A DNA stretch of 64,000 bases from Bacteroidota bacterium (GTDB lineage: Bacteria > Bacteroidota > Ignavibacteria > Ignavibacteriales > Ignavibacteriaceae), in contig JAIUOE010000008.1 in the NCBI GenBank assembly GCA_020161395.1, forward strand, positions 108,789-172,788, read 5' to 3'. The notes under the pieces are model-generated. The model saw nothing but the letters and a program-made list of their open reading frames with translations. It was not told the DNA's origin and made no database searches. Below, piece after piece: positions 38,128-44,585 of the stretch. Positions within the stretch are counted from its first letter, which is position 1, and each line of letters starts with the position of its first letter. The translations under genes were made by a program, and so were the position numbers.

Positions 38128-39123
38128 TCATTCCTGTACGAAGAGGTATTTCGATTTGAATTTTGGGGAGAAATGCAGTGTCAGATTCGCATCGATGATC
38201 AGGTAATCGGGTGCAGACGGCGAACTATCTCCATGAGTGATGAAAAGAATTGTAGCGAGGGCGTCAGATTTTTCTGAAGATTCGGCGACAACCGAAACGC
38301 TGGTGCTCCCGATGGCAGGAAATCCGGTTCGGGGATCGATGATATGATGATACCTTACACTGTTTTTCTCAAAATATCTTTCATAGTCGCCACTTGTTGC
38401 TATTGCGAGGTCAGCAATCTCAACACTGCCGATCAACTTTCCCTCATTCCTCGGGTGCTTTATCCCGATAACCCACTTCTGATTCTCATTTTTCATTCCC
38501 GATACCAGGATATCACCGCCGGCATTAAAAAGAAAAGATGTAAAACCGTACTTTTTTAATATGTCAGAAGCTCTGTCGATGGCATACCCTTTCCCGATAC
38601 CACCAAGGTCAATCGACATTCCTTTACGCTGCAAAAATGCCGTGGTATCCTTTTCATTGAGTGTCAGGTTCCTGAAATTTACAAGCTGTTTGCAGGAGTC
38701 TATTTTGTTTACCTGTGGAACATCTGAGGGTTCTTCGTCTCCGTTAAAACCCCAGAGTTGCGTAAGAGGTCCGATTGTGACATCAAAAATACCTGAAGAT
38801 AGAACAGAGTATTGAACCGAGCGTTTTAAAATGGAAAAGGTTTCAAACGATATTTTGACTGGTGCTTTACCGGCAGCATCATTGATTCTGGAAATTTCAG
38901 AAGAGGGAATCTGCCACGCAAGAAGTGAATCGATTCTTTCGATTTCACGGAAAGCGAGATACAAAGATTTTTTTGCTTTTTGAATATCACCGGCGAACAC
39001 CTTAACATCTACTACAGTCCCGATAAGATTTTTTGAGGCATTCACCTCGTATAGGAGGGTCGTATCCTGAGCCAACAGGGAGCATGCTCCCATCCATAAT
39101 AAAAAACTAATGCGAAATGGCAT
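38128..39123 (-). CDS. apbE: FAD:protein FMN transferase (ApbE)
   Basis: 331 residues. It transfers FMN from FAD to Thr/Ser of periplasmic or membrane proteins. Start 39123 gives MPFRISFLLWMGACSLLAQ, an export signal with a lipobox-like MGAC; an earlier in-frame codon at 39153 lies deeper in the upstream gene. Family signatures: YLAFREIERIDSLLAW, SIDLGGIGKGYAIDRA (about residue 176), FNAGGDILVSG, and HHIIDPRTGFPA (about 258), then SEKSDALAT. It is the last gene of the - strand redox operon and overlaps the NusG-II gene by 17 bases. Confidence 0.95.
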   Translation of the reverse strand: MPFRISFLLWMGACSLLAQDTTLLYEVNASKNLIGTVVDVKVFAGDIQKAKKSLYLAFREIERIDSLLAWQIPSSEISRINDAAGKAPVKISFETFSILKRSVQYSVLSSGIFDVTIGPLTQLWGFNGDEEPSDVPQVNKIDSCKQLVNFRNLTLNEKDTTAFLQRKGMSIDLGGIGKGYAIDRASDILKKYGFTSFLFNAGGDILVSGMKNENQKWVIGIKHPRNEGKLIGSVEIADLAIATSGDYERYFEKNSVRYHHIIDPRTGFPAIGSTSVSVVAESSEKSDALATILFITHGDSSPSAPDYLIIDANLTLHFSPKFKSKYLFVQE

Positions 39124-39778
39124 CAAACAGACTGCTCTGTGCTCCGTAAACAACGGCTCTTACTCTGTTGGGAATGCAGACCAGGGATTCACCGGCGATG
39201 GAGGCGGTTCCCAGTTTCATACATGTTTTGTGACCACAGGGCGCTCCAACAACTTTAATACCGGCTTTTGAGAGTTGGAACTCTGAAGCCCCTTGTGCAC
39301 CTTCAACACTGAATGTAACAAGTTCATTGTTTAGTTTAATTTCTTTAACGAGGGAATTGTTGCTAAAAATCCGGATCGATTTATTTTCGTCTGAAGTATC
39401 GGCAACAGAGAGAAATCTTACAAATTTTGGATTTGTCAATTTTGCAGGCAAGCCGAGTTTGGATGATATTTCCGCCAGGAGTCCCGATTTCTGATCATGC
39501 TCCGAACGGAAGTTGACAAGTTTTCCCTTGTCGACGAAAACTATATCACCAAGAAACTCTCCAGTGAGGTCGAATTCCTCGTACTTCAGTCTTTCAGATG
39601 CTCCGGTTTTTGCGAAGAAGGACTGAGCCAGAGCTGCTGCCGCATCGGCGTCATTTGTAATAATGGCGAGGGATGATCCTGTCACAAGCTCCGCCGGTGT
39701 GAAGCTTTTTGCAATCGAAGGGAGTGAAAGTGCTCCCGCCAATAATGCTCCCGTTTTGATAAAATCTCTTCTTTTCAT
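39107..39778 (-). CDS. Tat-like exported protein with NusG domain II
   Basis: 223 residues. The N-terminus MKRRDFIKTGALLAGALSLP has the twin-arginine pattern RRDFIK, pointing to Tat export of a folded, cofactor-bearing protein. The middle (about 30-125) resembles an FMN/electron-transport-linked segment without clear family. The C-terminal NusG_II domain (SIRIFSNNSLVKEI ... GAPCGHKTCMKLGTASIAGESLVCIPNRV) carries the conserved C-x3-C plus a third Cys and Pro-Asn-Arg. Such domains occur next to quinone or flavin redox systems. It lies between DUF3570 (18-base gap) and apbE. Confidence 0.82.
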   Translation of the reverse strand: MKRRDFIKTGALLAGALSLPSIAKSFTPAELVTGSSLAIITNDADAAAALAQSFFAKTGASERLKYEEFDLTGEFLGDIVFVDKGKLVNFRSEHDQKSGLLAEISSKLGLPAKLTNPKFVRFLSVADTSDENKSIRIFSNNSLVKEIKLNNELVTFSVEGAQGASEFQLSKAGIKVVGAPCGHKTCMKLGTASIAGESLVCIPNRVRAVVYGAQSSLFDAISH

Positions 39779-39796
39779 GAATATGATGCTCCGAAA

Positions 39797-40939
39797 TTAA
39801 AAATTGTATTTATAACCGAGTGTGAAAATATATGCATAGAGCATTCTGTAGCGGCTGTGCCAGTCAGGCGTGGAAGTATTTCTCATATAAAAATTGAGTC
39901 CGACCGAAAGCTCTGCTGTCTCTTTCATAATCGAGTTGAGCAGAGGTATGTTTTTAAAGATGTCACTTGCAAATTTAAAGCTCAATTCAAACTCATTGCT
40001 CACTGATTCATTAAGTTTTGAATCGACAGCCATCAGTTCGACGGGTCCGGAATATTCCGGCAGGAAAAAATATGCCTTGGTCTGATTGTAGATTCTCCAT
40101 CCCAAAGCCGCTCTTATATTTTTGCTGAGGTGTCTCTGATACAGGATGTTTGCAGTATTCGACGAAATATCCCAAGTGTCCCAGTAATATCTGTAGCCCA
40201 GTTGAAGTGACGAGAGTTCATCGAGAGAAAAGACTGTTCGCAGACTTGCGGCCCGTCTGTCTCTTGAATCGGGATAAGCAGGGGAGTAAAATCGCACCCT
40301 GCCCAGTTCATTAATGGCAACCACCTGATAGGCGTCATTCAGGAAACCGGTATTGTTTGAATACCAAAGGTTCATCTGCATTACCCATGCGGGTGAAATG
40401 TTTTGAGTAAGTCCTGCACTTAGGGAAATAACATTTTTATCCTTTTGCCAGTCTCTGTTATCAGGAGCGACAATATCCCAGCTCTTTACAACACCCAAAG
40501 ATATAATAGTGTTTTTTAATGCAAAAGGGAGTGAAATGTCGGCCGCAATGGTTCTGGAATAGTAATCGTGCTCGGTGGAATAGATCGCATTCAGTGATGC
40601 TTTTACTTCGCCAAAAAGTTGAGTGACGCCACCTGTAAATTCATGTCTTATTTCGTCAGGGAATTTGCCCCCGCCTTCGGTTCTTCTGGAAGCGGAAGTG
40701 ACACCGTCCACTCTGAAAAGACTTTTCATTGATGCAGCGGAAATCATGTCGACAAGGTACCGTCCGTTGATTGAGGTGGTGGCACCAATCTGTTTTGTAA
40801 CAGAAATAACGGGATAGGCGACGAATACTCCAAAATTATCGAAATAACCGTTCAGATTGACTTGCAAATCGCTTTCGGGCAGATTCTGGCAAAATGAGAG
40901 AGTAACCAGGAGTAGGGAGATAATTAAAGCTCTAACCAC
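39797..40939 (-). CDS. DUF3570 beta-barrel protein with two candidate flavinylation motifs
   Basis: About 380 residues from GTG 40939, chosen because GGAGG lies 8 bases upstream and the product opens with a signal (RALIISLLLVTLSFC). It overlaps the DUF4266 stop by 8 bases. The protein is a predicted outer-membrane barrel (YFDNFGVFVAYPVISVTKQ ... YAYIFTLGYKYNF with terminal Phe), DUF3570 type. Residues 64-70 (DMISAAS, bases 40730-40750) and 78-84 (DGVTSAS, bases 40688-40708) both match D-x-x-[ST]-x-A-[ST], the ApbE target consensus. The acceptor would be Ser in each. Attachment of FMN is inferred, not shown. Confidence 0.82.
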   Translation of the reverse strand: MVRALIISLLLVTLSFCQNLPESDLQVNLNGYFDNFGVFVAYPVISVTKQIGATTSINGRYLVDMISAASMKSLFRVDGVTSASRRTEGGGKFPDEIRHEFTGGVTQLFGEVKASLNAIYSTEHDYYSRTIAADISLPFALKNTIISLGVVKSWDIVAPDNRDWQKDKNVISLSAGLTQNISPAWVMQMNLWYSNNTGFLNDAYQVVAINELGRVRFYSPAYPDSRDRRAASLRTVFSLDELSSLQLGYRYYWDTWDISSNTANILYQRHLSKNIRAALGWRIYNQTKAYFFLPEYSGPVELMAVDSKLNESVSNEFELSFKFASDIFKNIPLLNSIMKETAELSVGLNFYMRNTSTPDWHSRYRMLYAYIFTLGYKYNF

Positions 40940-41153
40940 AACCGCAGCCTCCGCTCTGTGCTCCCGTGCCACCGACTGACCCCTCACGATAATCGAGATG
41001 ATGTTCAAAAATTCCCTTCTCAAGGGGATTCGAATCAATCATCATGACCGGGTCACCTAGCAATCCTTTTTCCCAGGGCTTCACTGTTGCGCAACCGGCA
41101 AAAAGGAGTGCTAAAAATAAAAGAGATGCGAATAAAACAGTTTTAATCTTCAT
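40932..41153 (-). CDS. DUF4266 lipoprotein
   Basis: 73 residues. Start 41153 (MKIKTVLFASLLFLALLFAGC) has GGAG upstream and a lipobox LFAGC with Cys21. CATVKPWEKGLLGDP and the Gly/Cys-rich end GGTGAQSGGCGCG are the family hallmarks. DUF4266 proteins usually accompany DUF3570 and ApbE, as here. The C-terminal Cys-Gly-Cys could bind metal or form a disulfide; the function is unknown. Confidence 0.88.
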   Translation of the reverse strand: MKIKTVLFASLLFLALLFAGCATVKPWEKGLLGDPVMMIDSNPLEKGIFEHHLDYREGSVGGTGAQSGGCGCG

Positions 41154-41442
41154 TCCATTTTTCTCCATGACACTGGTAGCAGGATGGTGCAATTCTGTCT
41201 TTCCCATCTATGAATGCGGCACCTCCTTTCAGGTTCGACTGATGGCAGGAGCCACTGCTGCACCCTGAAACGGGTGAAAACGGGTCCTTGAAGCCCGGTT
41301 TGTGAAAGGCCGTTCCCAGTTTTTCTGTATGTGCGTCAAGCCCCTTGGGAAGAGTGGTTTTCTCCTCTTTCGGGAAGGGAAAATCGCATCCTGACATCAT
41401 AAGCAGTGTTAGCACCAATGCCGCAAAGTAGAAAAGTTTCAT
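41143..41442 (-). CDS. Small lipoprotein c-type cytochrome with CX4CH and CXXCH sites
   Basis: 99 residues from ATG 41442 (MKLFYFAALVLTLLMMSGC; Cys19 as lipid anchor). Two haem-binding-like sites: C61-SSGS-C66-H67, a CX4CH, and C88-YQ-C91-H92, a standard CXXCH. Nearby histidines (H38, H47) could be distal ligands. It overlaps the DUF4266 start by 11 bases, so it opens the operon cytochrome-DUF4266-DUF3570-NusG_II-apbE. It probably passes electrons to or from flavin carriers in the same operon. Whether the CX4CH binds haem is unknown; a Zn/disulfide role is an alternative. Confidence 0.72.
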   Translation of the reverse strand: MKLFYFAALVLTLLMMSGCDFPFPKEEKTTLPKGLDAHTEKLGTAFHKPGFKDPFSPVSGCSSGSCHQSNLKGGAAFIDGKDRIAPSCYQCHGEKWNED

Positions 41443-41661
41443 AAGTTCAATAATTAATGGGGAATGGCATATTACTATTAAATACGATTTCAATTTACAC
41501 AAAAAACTGAAAATAATCAATTCCGCAGAGGGTATTTTTTTATACTCAAAATAGATAATAATTTGCGGTTTTCAAGGGAGGCGGTATTCAGGTCACTCAA
41601 CTGTCTCTTCTAACTGTTTTATGCTTATATTTGGCTTGTTTTATAACAATTTTACAGAAGC

Positions 41662-42309
41662 ATGAACGAACTGATTCAATTTGGAATACTTAGTTTTGTG
41701 GCATTTTTTACGCTGATAAATCCTGTTGCCACGATGCCTGTCTTTATGACAATGACAGCATCGCTTGATGAGAAAAACAGGGCGCGGACGGCAAAGAAAG
41801 CATCGATAGCAGCATTGATAACATTGTTGCTTTTTGCATTTTCAGGGCAGTTGTTGTTTAAATTTTTCGGAATATCGGTGAACAGTTTCAGAGTGGTAGG
41901 TGGAGTCATTTTCTTTATGATGGGGATGGACATGCTTCAAGCCCGTCTTGTCACAGTAAAAATAAAAGAATCTGAAATTCGAAGCTATGTCAACGACATT
42001 TCAATTACACCGCTTGCCATACCCATGATTACCGGACCCGGCGCTATCACTACATCAATCGTTCTGATGGAACAGGCAGTCACGATAGAGATGAAGGCAG
42101 TACTCGTGCTGGTCATAGTCCTTGTTCTCCTTCTTACCTGGATCATTTTATTAAGTTCTTCGAAAATCATAAATCTACTCGGTGAAACCGGTAACAATGT
42201 TTTGATGAGATTAATGGGACTTATTGTCATGGTTATTGCAGTGGAATTTTTCTTTTCAGGATTAAAACCAATTCTGGCAGATATTCTCAACTCTAAAATA
42301 TCATTGTAA
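41662..42309 (+). CDS. MarC-family (UPF0056) membrane protein
   Basis: 215 residues, six predicted helices. Signatures: FFTLINPVATMPVFMTMTASL near the N-terminus, FGISVNSFRVVGGVIFFMMGMDMLQ, and ITPLAIPMITGPGAITTSIVL. The family is annotated as NAAT-type transporter, though substrates are unsettled. A single gene with no operon partner in the same direction up close. Confidence 0.88.
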   Translation: MNELIQFGILSFVAFFTLINPVATMPVFMTMTASLDEKNRARTAKKASIAALITLLLFAFSGQLLFKFFGISVNSFRVVGGVIFFMMGMDMLQARLVTVKIKESEIRSYVNDISITPLAIPMITGPGAITTSIVLMEQAVTIEMKAVLVLVIVLVLLLTWIILLSSSKIINLLGETGNNVLMRLMGLIVMVIAVEFFFSGLKPILADILNSKISL

Positions 42310-42424
42310 ATCCTGTTAACCTGGAATAATATTTAAATAATTTAGTATATTCCGCAAGGGACGATAAGTTTTTTGCGAACAATTTGTTAAGAAAGCACCC
42401 TTTCATGCTGCCGGAACATAATTA

Positions 42425-44572
42425 ATGGGAAATTCCATTTTCCTTGGACTGGTTCAAAATACCGCACTGCTTGTGGCACTCGGTTTAATCTATAATTTGA
42501 TCCGGGGTTTGAGTTTTATTCCGAACAGGTATGTCAAACAAATACTAATCGGAATATTCACAGGTGCCATCGGGATTGCGCTGATGGGAACGACCTGGGT
42601 ACTGTCTGAGGGAGTTGTTTTTGATACCCGTTCAGTGTTGATATCCTTTGCAGGCTTGTTTTTTGGCACCATTCCCACTGTTATCGGGATGGTGATGCTT
42701 GCCCTTTACAGAATAAGTATGGGTGGTGATGGGGCGACCATGGGTGTGGCAGTCGTAATAGTAACAGGAACCATCGGATTAATATGGAGGCAGGTAAGAA
42801 AAGACAACCTTATTAGACTTTCCCTGGGTGAGTTGTATCTCTTCGGGCTTCTCGTTCATATCGGTATGATGGCTTGCACGATACTGTTGCCAGATGCAAC
42901 AAGAATGTCAACGATTGCAAAAATCGGCATTCCGGTACTTCTCATTTATCCTGTTGGCGAAATGCTCCTCGGTTGGATGTTGATTGCGGGAGAGAAACAC
43001 AATCTTACTTTAAAAGCGCTTGCTGAAAGGGAGAAAAGCTTCAGGGGACTTTTTGATACCGTAGATGAAGCCATTTTTGTGCAAAACTGCGGTGGAGAAT
43101 TCCTCGATGTAAACAGGGGTGCATCAAAAATGTACGGCTACCCTCGGGAAGAGTTGATCGGGAAAAAACTCGATTTTCTTTCAGCCCCGGAACAGAATGA
43201 CCTTGCATTGCTAAAAGAGAAATTGAGCAAAACATTTGAAGGAGAGCCTCAGGAACTGGAGTTTTGGGGTCTCAGGAGCAATGGAGATGTTTTTCCGAAG
43301 CTACTAAAATTTTATAAGGGTACCTTTTACGATCAGGACGCGGTTATCGGGCTTGCTCAGGATCTGACTGAAAGAAAAAAGGCAGAGATGGAGTTGATAG
43401 AAGCTAAGGAAAAGGCAGAGGAAGCCAACAAGCTGAAATCCAATTTCCTTGCTAACATGAGTCACGAACTCAGAACCCCGATGATCGGGATAATCGGATA
43501 CTCCGAAATGATGATGGAGCCCGAATTCAGCGAGGAATCGAGACACATCGGTTCGATAATTTTTAACTCAGCCACAAGATTAATGCAAACCCTGAATCTT
43601 ATCCTTGATCTTTCAAGAATTGAGTCGGGGAAAACAGAATTGAATTATACTGTTTTGGATATAACAGGCCTGGTTCAGGAGGTCGTCCGCCGATACGAAG
43701 CCGCTGCAAGGAACAAGGGCTTGCGAATAGGGGTAAAAACGGATCATTCAGATTTGATGTGCAGGGTGGACGCCAGGTTGTTCGACCAGATTTTGAGTAA
43801 TCTGGTGGATAATGCCATCAAATTTACTCACAAAGGTGAGGTCGAAATATTCGCAGGCGAAGAGGAGTCAGAGAGTCAAAAATGGCTGACGGTGCAGGTA
43901 AGAGACACCGGAATCGGCATTTCAGAAAAGGATCAGACTCTGATCTGGGAGGAGTTCAGACAGGCGAGTGAGGGTTGGGGACGCGGTTATGAGGGCTCCG
44001 GGCTTGGTTTATCGCTGACAAAGAAATTTATAAAAATTATGGGCGGGACCGTCTCTGTCTCAAGCAGGTTGGGCTTCGGTTCCATATTTACATTCAAACT
44101 TCCGGTTGACAAAGCAATCGGAGAGACAATACTAACAGAAAAAGATGACATAGTCAATTCATCAAAAAAAGGAGTGAGTGTTGTAGCCATGAGGGAAAAG
44201 GAGAATATCATCATAATTGATGATGATGAAGTTACAATAGATGTTTCAAGAGCTTTCCTGAGAGATAATTATAATGTTGATTCAGCGGGTACAATCCAGG
44301 AAGCCCTGGAAATGATAAAAAAGAACAGGTATTCTTTGATTCTTTTGGACATTAATCTCGGGAAAGGAGTCACAGGTTTTCAGGTTCTCGATGAACTGAA
44401 AAAGATGCCTGACTACAAGGATGTTCCGGTAATCGCAGTCACTGCGTATGCAATGGTTGGCGACAGGGAGATATTCCTGAAAGCAGGGTGTAACGACTAC
44501 ATTTCAAAGCCATTCACCCGTCAGACACTTATAGCCGCATGCGACAAGGCGACTGGAAACCTGTCTCTCTGA
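42425..44572 (+). CDS. Hybrid sensor histidine kinase with LytS-type membrane sensor
   Basis: 715 residues. Order: 5TM LytS-like sensor (about 1-190; IGIFTGAIGIALMGTTWVL, SVLISFAGLFFGTIPTVIG), PAS (about 205-320), HisKA with FLANMSHELRTPMIGIIGYSE (about 343), HATPase with DNAIKFT, DTGIGI and GSGLGLSLTKK, and a C-terminal receiver (about 590-712; IIIIDDDE, LLDINLG, KPFTRQTL). The phosphorelay would run His to internal Asp; no separate response regulator is adjacent. The convergent T9SS gene ends 13 bases away. Confidence 0.92.
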   Translation: MGNSIFLGLVQNTALLVALGLIYNLIRGLSFIPNRYVKQILIGIFTGAIGIALMGTTWVLSEGVVFDTRSVLISFAGLFFGTIPTVIGMVMLALYRISMGGDGATMGVAVVIVTGTIGLIWRQVRKDNLIRLSLGELYLFGLLVHIGMMACTILLPDATRMSTIAKIGIPVLLIYPVGEMLLGWMLIAGEKHNLTLKALAEREKSFRGLFDTVDEAIFVQNCGGEFLDVNRGASKMYGYPREELIGKKLDFLSAPEQNDLALLKEKLSKTFEGEPQELEFWGLRSNGDVFPKLLKFYKGTFYDQDAVIGLAQDLTERKKAEMELIEAKEKAEEANKLKSNFLANMSHELRTPMIGIIGYSEMMMEPEFSEESRHIGSIIFNSATRLMQTLNLILDLSRIESGKTELNYTVLDITGLVQEVVRRYEAAARNKGLRIGVKTDHSDLMCRVDARLFDQILSNLVDNAIKFTHKGEVEIFAGEEESESQKWLTVQVRDTGIGISEKDQTLIWEEFRQASEGWGRGYEGSGLGLSLTKKFIKIMGGTVSVSSRLGFGSIFTFKLPVDKAIGETILTEKDDIVNSSKKGVSVVAMREKENIIIIDDDEVTIDVSRAFLRDNYNVDSAGTIQEALEMIKKNRYSLILLDINLGKGVTGFQVLDELKKMPDYKDVPVIAVTAYAMVGDREIFLKAGCNDYISKPFTRQTLIAACDKATGNLSL

Positions 44573-44585
44573 GCAGGTTGCCCTC

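Noticed and set aside
38005..38277. 90-codon frame across tRNA-Gln and the apbE 3' end
   Set aside because: Covers a clear tRNA and its terminator; not a protein gene.
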